A stretch of 64,000 nt of DNA, from contig NZ_CP030050.1 of the NCBI RefSeq assembly GCF_015291705.1, positions 2,418,001-2,482,000 on the forward strand, read 5' to 3'. Below, one piece after another: positions 39,001 through 47,086 of this stretch. Made by a program: the position numbers and the translations under genes. The notes under the pieces are model-generated. The model did not search any database and was not told the DNA's origin. It saw only the letters and a list, made by a program, of their open reading frames with translations. Every line of letters begins with the position of its first letter. The first letter of the stretch is position 1. Source of the stretch: Bradyrhizobium arachidis (lineage in GTDB: Bacteria > Pseudomonadota > Alphaproteobacteria > Rhizobiales > Xanthobacteraceae).

Positions 39001-40172
39001 GTGCCGTCGGCATGGGTACGCATCACGCTGGTGAGCACGCCGGTGGCGTTGTAGACGTCGTGCTCGGCGACATAGGTCTTGCCCGTGATGTTGGAGAGAT
39101 AGATGTCCTTGCTCTTGTCGGCGTGGACGACCGTCTCGCTGGTGAGTACGCCATTGGAATAGACGGAAGTGTCGGACGAATTGTCCACATATACTATCGC
39201 GCGGGACGCCAGGCTGCCGTTGGCATTGTATTGCAGCGTGGTCTTGGTGCCGTCTGCGCTCAAAACATACGTGTAGTCGAGAGTGCCGTCGGCGTGGGTG
39301 CGCGTCGCGCTAGTGAGCACGCCGGCGGAATTGTAGACATCGTGCTCGGCGACGTAGGTCTTGCCGGTGATGTTGGACAGATAGACGTCCTTGCTCTTGT
39401 CGGTATGCACGACGGTCTCACTGGTGAGGACGCCGTTGGTGTACGCGAGCGTATCCGAGGAGCCGTCCACCTGGGTGACCGTGCGGGAGGTTATGGCGCT
39501 GCCGGTGGCGTTGTATTGGAGAGCTGTCTTGGTGCCGTCGGCGCCCAGGCTGAAGGTGTAATCGAGCGTGCCGTCGGCATGGGTGCGCACCGAGCTGGTG
39601 AGAACGCCTGCCGCGTTGAAAACATCGTGCTGAGCCACGAAGGTCTTGCCGGCGATGTGGGAGTAGTAGACATCCTTGGTCTTGTCGGCATGGATGACCG
39701 TTTCGCCGGTGACCACACCGTTGGTGTACACGAGCGTGTCCGAGGAGCCGTCCGCTCTCACAACGCTGTTGGACGTCAGCAGGCTGCCGTTCGCATTGTA
39801 TTGCAGCGACGTCTTGGTGCCGTCGGAGTCCAGAGTGTAGGTGAAGTCGCGGGTTCCGTCGGCATGGGTGCGGACGATGTTGGTGACGATACCCGCGGCG
39901 TTGTAGACGTCGTGCTCGGCGACGTAGCTCTTGCCGGTGATGTTGGAGAGATAAACATCCTTGCTTTTGTCGGCATGCACTACGGTGTCACTGGTGAGGA
40001 CCGCCTGTCCATTGACCGTCGTATAGAGCTTCGTGTCGGACACGTTGGTCGAGCCGGCCGGATATTTGATCACGCTGCTGGAGAGAACGCCGTTCGTGAA
40101 AGTCTGGGTCTGCGTCGACCCGTCCGCGAGCTTGGTCGTTGTCGATGTAACCGTAGGAGTAGTCGAGGCCAT
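36033..40172 (-). CDS. Giant repeat-containing secreted protein with C-terminal WNTP domain
   Basis: A 1379-residue protein. Layout: residues 1-72, a Thr-rich start without signal peptide plus a cap (SSVIKYPAGSTNVSDTKLYT ... DTVVHADKSKD); eight repeats of about 95 residues (73-831), each like VYLSNITGKTYVAEHDVYNA, AGVLTS, THADGTLDYTY, GADGTKT, ALQYNATGS, ADGSSDTLAYTNGVLT, SETVVHADKSKD; a degenerate ninth unit that contains a second copy of the cap (SDVLKYPTGSTDISNTKLYT); an RTX-exporter-type domain (nt 36879-37163; FKFDFGHDTIASFDFGSDHV, DDGHGNTLTFSGLSKADLIS); and a 281-residue C-terminal domain (nt 36036-36878) beginning DSLWNTPISE that recurs in the protein at 47087-48163. It looks like a type I secreted surface protein that binds or acts on polysaccharide; no T1SS genes are in the window. 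Confidence 0.85.
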   Translation of the reverse strand: MASTTPTVTSTTTKLADGSTQTQTFTNGVLSSSVIKYPAGSTNVSDTKLYTTVNGQAVLTSDTVVHADKSKDVYLSNITGKSYVAEHDVYNAAGIVTNIVRTHADGTRDFTYTLDSDGTKTSLQYNANGSLLTSNSVVRADGSSDTLVYTNGVVTGETVIHADKTKDVYYSHIAGKTFVAQHDVFNAAGVLTSSVRTHADGTLDYTFSLGADGTKTALQYNATGSAITSRTVTQVDGSSDTLAYTNGVLTSETVVHTDKSKDVYLSNITGKTYVAEHDVYNSAGVLTSATRTHADGTLDYTYVLSADGTKTTLQYNANGSLASRAIVYVDNSSDTSVYSNGVLTSETVVHADKSKDIYLSNITGKTYVAEHDVYNATGVLTSVMRTHADGTRDFTYALGADGTKTSLQYNANGSLLTSSSVVKADGSSDTLAYTNGVVTGETVIHADKSKDVYYSQIAGRTYVAQHDVFNAAGILTSSVRTHADGTLDYTFNLGADGTKTALQYDATGSALTSRTITKTDGSSDTFAYTKGVLTSETALHADKTKDVYLSNITGKTYVAEHDVYNAAGVLTSAVRTHADGTRDFTYTLGADGTKTSLQYNASGSLLTSSIVVKADGSSDTLAYTNGIVTGETVVHADKSKDVYYSQIAGRTYVAQHDIFDAAGVLTSSVRTHADGTLDYTYTLGADGTKTALQYNATGSTITSRSIVKADGSSDTLAYTNGVLTSETVAHVDKTKDVYLSNITGKTFVAEHDIYNAAGVLTNIVRTHADGTRDFTYTLDADGTKTSLQYNADGSLLTSSSVVKADGSSDTLAYTNGVLTSETVVHADKSKDVYLSNITGKTYVAEHDVYNVAGVLISMARSHADGTLDYTYVLGADGTKTTDYFDTTGVLKSEVTIDANGTTDTRTYANVSGHAVLSSDVLKYPTGSTDISNTKLYTVVNGQATLTTETVLHADNSKDVFLTNAAGTPYVSEHDVYDATGFLKSKDQVALDGTHTRTVYSSGADESFTSSGSETLVFKFDFGHDTIASFDFGSDHVEIDSTAFTSVSDMLQNHTTDTAAGAVIDDGHGNTLTFSGLSKADLISHQQDFELSGHHFFSADSLWNTPISELNVHYSDPNAIQNQQFKSTSLANTWVQSEDIFFTTPADAPNMKWTFDVLNQATVGGGFSSHGTLQITTPTDLTPTHASDGWVVFADPDGIHYWEAWKASYDSASQTWHASYLVEGDLNGTGWGTAVGVGAGVRASGASLLGGLITTDELNSLSINHAMAIELDPTQLKAGTNQLDQFVFPAVAADGGSVNTYKGTIPIGAHFALPTDLDIEHAGLTPEGLAVARAYQQYGGYVVDAAGHTASIAMVEEATTQQLADLRHDAAWIRDHLVMV
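37680..39956 (-). repeat. Eight tandem 285-bp in-frame coding repeats
   Basis: Eight tandem units of 285 bp (one of 282) encode the 95-residue repeats of the giant protein. Two unit types are readable: type A (VYLSNITGK ... AEHDVYN) and type B (VYYSxIAGx ... AQHDVFN). Their order from the N-terminus is A-B-A-A-B-A-B-A, then a degenerate A. DNA identity between units is high, so length change by recombination is likely. The array is coding and not a CRISPR. Confidence 0.9.
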
Positions 40173-40792
40173 TGGAACCCACCATGTGTCGAGACTGATG
40201 GATGTGTAGGGCCGAGACGTCTCTATCGAGCGAAGTCTATCGATGGGTTCTGATCGGTAGAAACAACCAGACATTAATCGGAAACGATCAGCCCCGTATT
40301 TTCCACGGCAGTCGTGGTCTTGACTTGCACCGTCGCTGCGCGCCGCAACGTCGCGCTAGTGTGAATGCCGCCCATTCGAGCGACGAACTGCTGCGCATCG
40401 AAATGAACCGCGTTCTACAGTCTTGCTCGCATCGGGAACCGTTAACGCACACTTGCCAATGGCCGCCTCTCCCGGGAAGACGAGGTTCCCCATCGCGCGC
40501 TCCGGGTTGCAGAGGTGCCTTGGTGACGGATCATGGTCCGTCTCGGAAGGGCGGCAACAGAATTCGTCAGGGTTACCGCATTCCAAAGCCCGCCGAATTG
40601 GCACCCAACCTTCGATGGGCGACGACCGCGAGATTTCCTCGATTTCGGTTCGTCTCGAGCTCGCAGCGGCGATTGGTAAATAACTCGTATCGAACAACGA
40701 GACCGTTTGATTCTATTTGATCGGTCGAACGGCGCAGAATCTCAAATCGTTCCATCTAGCGTGCTCCTCAAGAGTGTTGTGGGGAGTCAAGC
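40173..40792. other. Divergent intergenic region between the repeat protein and the LapG-like gene
   Basis: About 620 bases with no supported gene; a 172-codon frame at 40202-40720 has no coding pattern. It must hold promoters for the repeat gene (leftward) and the protease gene (rightward). A direct repeat TCTATCGA occurs near 40222 and 40236. Its AT content is higher than in the neighbouring genes. Confidence 0.45.
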
Positions 40793-41404
40793 ATGCGTAA
40801 GTTTTCAGCCTGGGTGGTCATGGGGGCCGCCGCGATCGCCCTCGGGTTTCAGCCGGTTCAAGCTGGTCTGTTGGGGATGCCGATGGGATTGCAGTCGGCC
40901 ATCCAGCACATCAAACTCGAATCCAATGCGTTGGCCCCGTTCGCGTACACGCAATTCTGCGCTCGATATGTCGATGAATGCCGCAAGCGGTTAATGTTCC
41001 GCGGCGGTCCTGTGAAGCTGACGGCCGAGCGATGGGACCAGCTCAACGAAGTCAACCGAGCGGTCAACAGGGACATCATCCCTGAACGCAACGAGCTTGG
41101 CCTGGCCGGCGAGACTTGGCTGATCGGTCCGGATCGTGGTGATTGCAATGACTATGCGGTCACGAAGCGCCACCAACTCCTGGCTCAGGGTTGGCCCGCC
41201 CGCGCGCTGCTCTTGAGCGAGGTGGTCACCAATTCCGGTGAGCATCACCTCGTTCTCGTCGTGCGCACGAAGAACGGCGATCTCGTGCTCGACAATTTGA
41301 GTCCGAGTATCAAGCCCTGGGCGCGCGCACCCTATCGCTGGGTTCGAATTCAGACGCCAGATCACAGCAGGTTGTGGGCCACGATCGCTTCGCGCCGGGT
41401 ATGA
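40793..41404 (+). CDS. Periplasmic transglutaminase-like cysteine protease (BTLCP, LapG type)
   Basis: A 203-residue protein with a signal peptide (AWVVMGAAAIALGFQPVQAG) and one BTLCP domain. The probable triad is Cys118 (in DRGDCNDYAVTKRHQLL), His152 (GEHHLVLVVR) and Asp167 (DLVLDNLSP). LapG, the best-known member, clips the large adhesin LapA at an Ala-Ala bond in the periplasm under c-di-GMP control through LapD; no LapD homologue is seen here. It is divergent from the giant repeat protein, which has Ala-Ala-Gly in most repeats, so a protease-substrate pair is conceivable. GGGGAG precedes the ATG. Confidence 0.85.
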   Translation: MRKFSAWVVMGAAAIALGFQPVQAGLLGMPMGLQSAIQHIKLESNALAPFAYTQFCARYVDECRKRLMFRGGPVKLTAERWDQLNEVNRAVNRDIIPERNELGLAGETWLIGPDRGDCNDYAVTKRHQLLAQGWPARALLLSEVVTNSGEHHLVLVVRTKNGDLVLDNLSPSIKPWARAPYRWVRIQTPDHSRLWATIASRRV

Positions 41405-41407
41405 GCC

Positions 41408-42709
41408 TTAGTTGCCGGCGCTTGTGCGGCCCATGCTCTGCGCTATTCCGATCCCGACCGTGATGGTGGCGAGGATCTGAACGGCGGCATTCAGGAGGCC
41501 GTTGTCGAGGAACGCCTCGCAAAGCAGGACGATCACGCCGGCAGCGGCCGTGGAAGCATAACGCGAGTCGCGTCCGCGCCGAACGGCGCCTCGGAACATG
41601 ACGATAAAGACATAGGCAACCATCAGGACGATGAAGGCCAATACGGGTTTGCCCCACTCGATTGCCATTGTGATCGCCGCGGACGGCAGTTCGAGAACCG
41701 GCGTTGCCTCGAAATCGCGATAGACGGGCTCGAGCGACTGGAACGTTCCCACGCCATTGCCGAGTTGCGGCGCGTCCGCCATCATGCGCTCCGCCATTGA
41801 ACGTTGCGCTGTGTTCGCCGCCGGCGCCAAGTCAACAATCGTCCACGACGCTATCCCCTGAAGGCGCGTTATCGCTATTGCGGCCACGATCGCCGCGACG
41901 ATCGCGAATAGAATGAGCGCGGGCCACCATCCGACCTCAAGATGGCGGCTGGCGGCCACAAGGATGAGTGAGAGAAATCCCAGGGCCACTGCGGCCGTCA
42001 GACCAATGGAAGCAAGATTTGCCAAGGCGGCGAGTGAGACGCCGAGCCCGACGAGAACGAGCGCGAACTGGACCAGCAATGGCCTTGACACGCCTTGCGC
42101 TACGCCGCTGCCCCAATTCCTTCCGATCATCATAATGATCGTTGCGGCATTCATGAGGACAGACAGTGCAGCGGCTGCAGCGAAGGCGGAAGCTGCGCCA
42201 TCCGTCGACGGGATCAGGCCGGGGACGCCTCCAAAGCGCGAGATCAGCACCATCGCCGACATGAAGGTCGTCACCGTGCTCAATGCATAGAACAGCGTTT
42301 CAGCCCTGTGCCGGTCTCGCGTGACAATCACGGTAGAAATCAAAAGCGAGAGCATGGCCAGGTAGACCATAAGGCTTCGTAGTGTGTCCTCCGGTGAAAT
42401 GCTGATTCTTCCGGCGACAGGCTCGCCAAGGGCTACGGTTGTCATCTTCCAAATTGGATTGATGAGCGCAGGAAAGGGAAGGGGCGTTATCTGGAAGATC
42501 ATCCATAAGGCGGGAAAGGCGAGCGAGAGCGCCAGCGGGCTTATGAACCGAGCTGTACCGGATATATCGGCCTGTTCTCTCGTGGCTGCGCATATGAGGA
42601 TGATTGCAGCCGCAACAGAAACGAGCTGCTCCACCAGAGGGATATGAATGGTTGCCAGCGCGGGGCATGCAGCCAGCACAATGATCAAAAGGCGAATGGA
42701 AATCTGCAA
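41408..42709 (-). CDS. O-antigen ligase/polymerase-like membrane protein
   Basis: A 433-residue protein with about 11-12 hydrophobic helices. Two features match the Wzy/WaaL superfamily: a periplasmic loop between late helices with PQLGNGVGTFQSLEPVYRDF, comparable to GTGLGTFRWVFPEYR in the protein at 57726, and the early FQITPLPFPALINPIWK segment, comparable to LQLIPLPPSLAALAHPIWR there. It would act on lipid-linked oligosaccharides at the periplasmic face. The ORF begins with a TTG at 42707-42709 and the real start may be different. It ends 4 bases from the LapG-like gene's stop. Confidence 0.75.
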   Translation of the reverse strand: MQISIRLLIIVLAACPALATIHIPLVEQLVSVAAAIILICAATREQADISGTARFISPLALSLAFPALWMIFQITPLPFPALINPIWKMTTVALGEPVAGRISISPEDTLRSLMVYLAMLSLLISTVIVTRDRHRAETLFYALSTVTTFMSAMVLISRFGGVPGLIPSTDGAASAFAAAAALSVLMNAATIIMMIGRNWGSGVAQGVSRPLLVQFALVLVGLGVSLAALANLASIGLTAAVALGFLSLILVAASRHLEVGWWPALILFAIVAAIVAAIAITRLQGIASWTIVDLAPAANTAQRSMAERMMADAPQLGNGVGTFQSLEPVYRDFEATPVLELPSAAITMAIEWGKPVLAFIVLMVAYVFIVMFRGAVRRGRDSRYASTAAAGVIVLLCEAFLDNGLLNAAVQILATITVGIGIAQSMGRTSAGN

Positions 42710-42872
42710 GCGGAAATTCTTCGTGCGAGAGTCGGGCAGACGCTATGGGCCGGTGCTTATCGCACATCGAGCAAGGTGTGCCAAATACGCGGATCAGATC
42801 CCGAACCGCGTGGATTTCCGTTGCGACTCTAGGCCAGCAGAGGCAGTGCACTACCCGAATGAATGCGCTGGC

Positions 42873-43175
42873 TCAGCGGCTTGGCCGCTGTCTGTACAAC
42901 AGAGCGATGGCCGCAGTGCGCGATCTGGACGCGGACGGCATTCTGAGCGCGGCGAGGACGTGACGGCCGACTAGGCCGAAGCCATAGCCGACCTGTGTGA
43001 GCGCTCCGGCCAAAAAGGCCTGCGACATCGTCGATGCGAAAGCCTCGCCATGCGACAGCGCGAGCAGTGTGGCCGCCATGGCCGCGAGCAGGCTAACTGG
43101 CACGAGTATCCAGACGCGAAAGCGCCATGCGAGCACTGCACCAACCAGAAATGAAAAGATGGCGACCGGAACCAT
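42873..43175 (-). CDS. Small membrane protein, 100 residues
   Basis: Three hydrophobic stretches (VPVAIFSFLVGAVLAWRF, ILVPVSLLAAMAATLLALSH, QAFLAGALTQVGYGFGLVGR) and a basic Ser/Arg tail. No family recognised, though similar short proteins next to polysaccharide genes are familiar in Bradyrhizobium. It is on the same strand as the polymerase-like gene, about 160 bases before it. Confidence 0.55.
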   Translation of the reverse strand: MVPVAIFSFLVGAVLAWRFRVWILVPVSLLAAMAATLLALSHGEAFASTMSQAFLAGALTQVGYGFGLVGRHVLAALRMPSASRSRTAAIALLYRQRPSR

Positions 43176-43243
43176 TTTTGTCTCCCGGCGAACACCTTTT
43201 CACCTGGTTCCCTAAGAATCCGTGAAGCGGGCGGGGCAGCGAT

Positions 43244-43837
43244 CTAGCGAAGCGCGCAGCTTGATCGCAGCGCTCGCATGGCATTGGCGAGCCCTGCAAG
43301 AGGAATGGTCCCGCGAGTGGGCGTCGGCGTCGTTGCGATCTCGACGGTGAGCTCCGGGAATGTTTGCCAAGGGCCAGCAGCGAGCGCGGAGGCGCTCGGC
43401 GGTAGTACGATCGATTCTGCGCTTTGGTTGACCGAGGCCTCGAGTTGAACTCGATCAGATCCGGCTGCCAGGGTGACCTTTGGATGGCTTGCGCGAGGCT
43501 GTTGTTCCAAAAGAGTCAGCATCACTTCCGTCCCGAATTCGGCGCAACGCAGGCTCAATCCCGCCAGATTCAGATCCGATCTTGTCGTGTCGGCCGTACG
43601 CATGATTGCGACGATATCCGCGCCACCATTTGGATTGCGCGTCTTGACCAACCGCCAACCTCCATCGAGAGGCGTCGATTGGCTCGATGAGTTCAATTGG
43701 CGCGATACAGCATCGTCGCAACGCTGACGCTGCTCTGGATCAGCACCGGGCACGCAACTTTGAGGCAGTCGCGTTGAGTCAGCGGATGCAGAGCACGGCA
43801 GCGCGATTGCGACCACGAGAAACAATGCGCGGAACAT
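43244..43837 (-). CDS. Exported protein of unknown function
   Basis: A 197-residue product with a signal peptide (MFRALFLVVAIALPCSASAD). The mature part has four cysteines (QSCVPGA, RCDDAV, LRCAEF, SSCALR) that could form two disulfides, and a beta-rich middle (GGWRLVKTRNPNGGADIVAI, EVMLTLLEQQPR). No family recognised. An ATG 15 bases upstream is also in frame. Confidence 0.65.
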   Translation of the reverse strand: MFRALFLVVAIALPCSASADSTRLPQSCVPGADPEQRQRCDDAVSRQLNSSSQSTPLDGGWRLVKTRNPNGGADIVAIMRTADTTRSDLNLAGLSLRCAEFGTEVMLTLLEQQPRASHPKVTLAAGSDRVQLEASVNQSAESIVLPPSASALAAGPWQTFPELTVEIATTPTPTRGTIPLAGLANAMRALRSSCALR

Positions 43838-43962
43838 CTTGAAGGCTTCCAACTTGAAGGCTTCGAACCAGACAATTGCCCATTGCGCGGGCCCTTGGTC
43901 TTGACGAGCTGATGATTAATTTGGCAGTAGTCGTATCATACAAACTTGATGCATTAGGCTGC

Positions 43963-43975
43963 GCAATCTTATTGC
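43963..43975. promoter_or_regulatory. Short inverted repeat upstream of the sugar transferase gene
   Basis: GCAAT-CTT-ATTGC, a perfect 5-bp inverted repeat with 3-base spacer, lies in the AT-rich leader about 70 bases before the start of the initiating transferase; a further half site (ATTGC) follows. It could be an operator or part of a promoter; no regulator can be named. Confidence 0.3.
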
Positions 43976-44045
43976 ATTGCAGCAAAAAATGTTGTTTCTA
44001 ACCTGTGGTTAATCTCACGTTACGACCTTCTTGCAGGAGGCGATC

Positions 44046-45572
44046 TTGATCCCCCACAGTCCGATTGAGCGGGACGTAAGCGGGCGTGGGCCAGCGGAGC
44101 GCGCGGCCTTGGAGACCTCCGCAATGCAATATCAAACTTTGCCAGGGACGAATTCCGGAGGAGGGCGCGTAAAGATCCCTTACTCCGCTCTGCAGTATTT
44201 GTTCGCGCTGGCCGACGCGTTCCTGATCGCGTCCGCTGCCGTCGTCGGCGGCGGCCTTTACCAGCTTGTCACAATCGGCGAGTTCAGGAACGCAGACCAA
44301 TTGCTCGGCGCTGGTCTTACAGCTGCGTTGCTCTACGTGCTGATTGGTCAGTCCGGCGGCTTCTACGATCTGCGCATCGCATTCTCGAAGCGAAGGCGGG
44401 ACGCCGGGCGCATTTTCGCGCAATGGTCCATGGTCAGCTTGTTGCTGACCCTGCTGGCGTTTCTCATGAAGACCGGGGCCGTGTTCTCACGCGGCTCGAT
44501 CATCTGCTTCGGCTTGCTGGCGCTGGCGCTGCTTTTGGCCTGCCGCCGCTTTTCGAAACGATTCGTGGCAGCTGCTGTCGCTGACGGCCAAGTGCAGGGC
44601 AGGCGTGCCATCGTCATCGGGACCCGGGAAGAGCTTGCCGCCCTTGGGGTCGAAGAATTGCTGGAACGCTTCGGTCTGACCGAGATAGCGCGCGTCGTCT
44701 TTTCATCGGATCGCAACGGCGGATTTGCGATGACCGACGAAGAATCGTCGTTGCTCGATCGCGCGTTGGCAATTGGCCGCGAGTCGGCGGTCGACGAAAT
44801 CGTGTTGGCGCTGCCGTGGACCGATACGCGCAAGCTCGAATTGGTGCGGGACCGCCTGAGGGTTTCGCCTCTCCCGGTGCAGTTGGTGCCTGACAGGCGA
44901 ATTCGTGCGCTGGCTGAGAATCCGTCCTATCGCTTGCGTCGATCCTTATCGATCGAAATCCAGCGCGGGCCGCTGTCGCGTGCAGAACAGTTTTCGAAAC
45001 GAGTGGTCGACATTGTCGGCGCATCGCTTGGTCTGATCATTCTGGCGCCGCTCATGATTTTGAGCGCCATCGCCATCAAGCTCGATTCTGCCGGCCCCAT
45101 TTTCTTCCGCCAGCGCCGCAACGGTTTCAACGCCAAGCAGTTTTCGATCTTCAAGTTTCGCACCATGACCGTGATGGAAGACGGGGCCGCGGTGGTTCAG
45201 GCCAAGCGCTTCGATCCTCGCGTGACCCGTGTCGGGCGTGTTCTGCGGCGTTCGAGCATCGACGAGGTCCCCCAGCTCTTGAACGTTCTCACTGGCGAAA
45301 TGTCGCTGGTCGGACCTCGGCCGCATGCGTTGGCGCACGACAACCATTACGGTGACCTGCTGGCGGAGTACGCATTCAGGCATCACGTGAAGCCTGGAAT
45401 AACCGGCTGGGCGCAAGTTCGCGGATATCGCGGCGAGACCGCAAGGGTCGAACAAATGAAGGGCCGGGTGGATTGCGATCTCTGGTACATCAACAACTGG
45501 AGTCTTGCACTCGACCTGAAGATCTTGATGCTCACTTGCCTCGAGGTTACCCGCCGGGGTAACGCCTACTGA
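44046..45572 (+). CDS. Polyprenyl glycosylphosphotransferase, initiates exopolysaccharide (WcaJ/ExoY type)
   Basis: A product of 508 residues. The N-terminal part has four to five TM helices and a CoA-binding-like/NAD-fold region ([14 protein letters not shown]). The C-terminal third is a bacterial sugar transferase: [78 protein letters not shown] and [17 protein letters not shown]. It moves hexose-1-phosphate (usually glucose) to undecaprenyl phosphate, the first step of chain assembly at the inner membrane. A perfect AGGAGG five bases before the TTG at 44046 points to a TTG start; an ATG at 44124 is the alternative. Confidence 0.9.
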   Translation: MIPHSPIERDVSGRGPAERAALETSAMQYQTLPGTNSGGGRVKIPYSALQYLFALADAFLIASAAVVGGGLYQLVTIGEFRNADQLLGAGLTAALLYVLIGQSGGFYDLRIAFSKRRRDAGRIFAQWSMVSLLLTLLAFLMKTGAVFSRGSIICFGLLALALLLACRRFSKRFVAAAVADGQVQGRRAIVIGTREELAALGVEELLERFGLTEIARVVFSSDRNGGFAMTDEESSLLDRALAIGRESAVDEIVLALPWTDTRKLELVRDRLRVSPLPVQLVPDRRIRALAENPSYRLRRSLSIEIQRGPLSRAEQFSKRVVDIVGASLGLIILAPLMILSAIAIKLDSAGPIFFRQRRNGFNAKQFSIFKFRTMTVMEDGAAVVQAKRFDPRVTRVGRVLRRSSIDEVPQLLNVLTGEMSLVGPRPHALAHDNHYGDLLAEYAFRHHVKPGITGWAQVRGYRGETARVEQMKGRVDCDLWYINNWSLALDLKILMLTCLEVTRRGNAY

Positions 45573-45764
45573 CCACATAACAGGCAAAAAACGGGCTGCG
45601 CTTGGGCAACTTTTGTCTGAGCGTGATGACGGTCACCCGCGCGGCGTTGACGATGTAGCTGCAGCGCAACAACCTCAAGCCAATTCTAGCAATTCGATAG
45701 GGATTACGTTGACTCCGTTGAGGATTCAGCCCAATCCTCGACGGGGTTACCATTGGGGTTGGGC

Positions 45765-46946
45765 GTGAAATCCAGCATTACTTTATCGGCATTGCTTTCG
45801 GTCGTCCTGCTGTGTTCGGCAGGTTGCGCGATCATGCCCAGCTCTGGTCCCGAGGACCATGTCATCAAGAGCGAGATGACGAAGGCGGGGCCGGAGTACG
45901 GGCTCGTCAAGCTCACGCCGACCGTCGTCGACATTCTCAAAGAATATGGTCCGGGCGCACTGGCCGGCACCTTCCCCGACAAATCGCCTCCGCGCAGCAT
46001 CAAGTTCGGCATCGGTGACGTCGTTTCTGTGACGATCTTCGAAGCGGCCGCCGGCGGTCTCTTCATCCCTGCTGAGGCGGGCGTCAGGCCGGGCAACTTC
46101 GTCCAGATTCCAAATCAGAACGTCGACACGGCGGGCAACATCACCGTGCCCTATGCCGGCGCCGTCAAGGCGGCAGGTCGTACGCCCAGCGAGATTCAGC
46201 AGGACATCGTCAAGGCGATCGGCAATCGAGCCATCGAGCCGCAGGTCGTGGTCGCCTTGATCACGCAAAACACGTCGCTCATCAGCGTGCTGGGCGAGGT
46301 CAACACGCCGGCCCGCCTGCAAGCGAACGCTGCTGGCGAGCGCGTGCTGGACGTGATCAGCCGCGCCGGCGGCCCGAAGGGTCAGGGATGGGAGACTTGG
46401 GTCACGCTCGAGCGCAACGGCAAGCGGGCAACGGTGCCGTTCGGTGCGCTCGTGTACCAGCCCGACAACAACGTGTGGGTCCACCCAGGCGATACCATTT
46501 ACGTCTACCGCGAACCCCAGATCTTCCTGGCGTTCGGCGCGGCGGGACAGCAGGGGCAATTCCCGTTTGACATGTGGAAGATCACCATGGCGCAAGCCAT
46601 GGCCAAGGCTGGCGGATTACTCGATGCGCAGGCCGAGCCCGCGGGTGTCTTCGTCTACCGCCGTGAACCCCGGGAGCTCGCCGAGCGATTGGGTGTAGAC
46701 TGCTCGAAGTATGTCGGTCCGCTGGTCCCGGTTGTCTACAATGTCGATTTCCGAGATCCTGCCGGCTTCTTCCTGGCGACCAAGTTCGACATGCGTGACA
46801 AGGACGTGCTGTTCGCTGCAAATGCAGCAACCTACGACACCGCGAAGTTCCTGCAGTTCGTGCGCCTGATCGTGGCGACCGCGAACGACACGATCGTGTC
46901 GGCCAACAACGTGCAGGTGCTCAGGATCAATTCGAAGGGACTGTGA
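45765..46946 (+). CDS. Wza-type polysaccharide export lipoprotein
   Basis: A 393-residue outer-membrane export protein. The N-terminus is a lipoprotein signal: a hydrophobic run ending in SAGC, with the Cys as lipidation site. It then has the polysaccharide export domain (FGIGDVVSVTIFEA, NITVPYAGAVKAAGRTPSEI) and SLBB-type domains (SLISVLGEVNTPARLQANAA, VWVHPGDTIYVYRE). It would form the channel for polymer export together with the Wzc-type protein. The GTG at 45765 starts the signal; a TTG at 45753 is less likely. A strong terminator follows the gene. Confidence 0.9.
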   Translation: MKSSITLSALLSVVLLCSAGCAIMPSSGPEDHVIKSEMTKAGPEYGLVKLTPTVVDILKEYGPGALAGTFPDKSPPRSIKFGIGDVVSVTIFEAAAGGLFIPAEAGVRPGNFVQIPNQNVDTAGNITVPYAGAVKAAGRTPSEIQQDIVKAIGNRAIEPQVVVALITQNTSLISVLGEVNTPARLQANAAGERVLDVISRAGGPKGQGWETWVTLERNGKRATVPFGALVYQPDNNVWVHPGDTIYVYREPQIFLAFGAAGQQGQFPFDMWKITMAQAMAKAGGLLDAQAEPAGVFVYRREPRELAERLGVDCSKYVGPLVPVVYNVDFRDPAGFFLATKFDMRDKDVLFAANAATYDTAKFLQFVRLIVATANDTIVSANNVQVLRINSKGL

Positions 46947-47004
46947 TCCCTTCGGGCGGCACGAGTCTGATCTCCATCCGCCGGGATCGATATCTCTTGG
47001 CAAC

Positions 47005-47039
47005 AAAAGCGCCGCCGACGTTTGTCGGCGGCGCTTTTT
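47005..47039 (+). terminator. Rho-independent terminator after the Wza-type gene
   Basis: A 15-bp perfect stem (AAAAGCGCCGCCGAC / GTCGGCGGCGCTTTT) with a 4-base loop and a T run. It lies about 60 bases past the stop and also serves, in reverse, as a terminator (A run on the other side) for the gene at 47087-48163 on the - strand. Confidence 0.9.
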
Positions 47040-47086
47040 GTTGAGCCCAACTGATTGCCTGGTTCGGTCGGCCCCTCGACGCGGCC

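Noticed and set aside
37680..39956. Regular 285-bp repeats, considered as CRISPR or a non-coding satellite
   Set aside because: The units are far too long for CRISPR, have no spacer-like variable parts, keep the reading frame and encode conserved protein repeats.
37587..40253. An 888-codon open frame on the + strand opposite the repeat gene
   Set aside because: It mirrors the repeat periodicity and arises from the biased third codon positions of the real gene; it has no family pattern or ribosome site.
40202..40720. A 172-codon frame in the intergenic region before the LapG-like gene
   Set aside because: It starts inside the 5' part of the repeat gene on the other strand, with irregular codon use, and shows no domain or signal.
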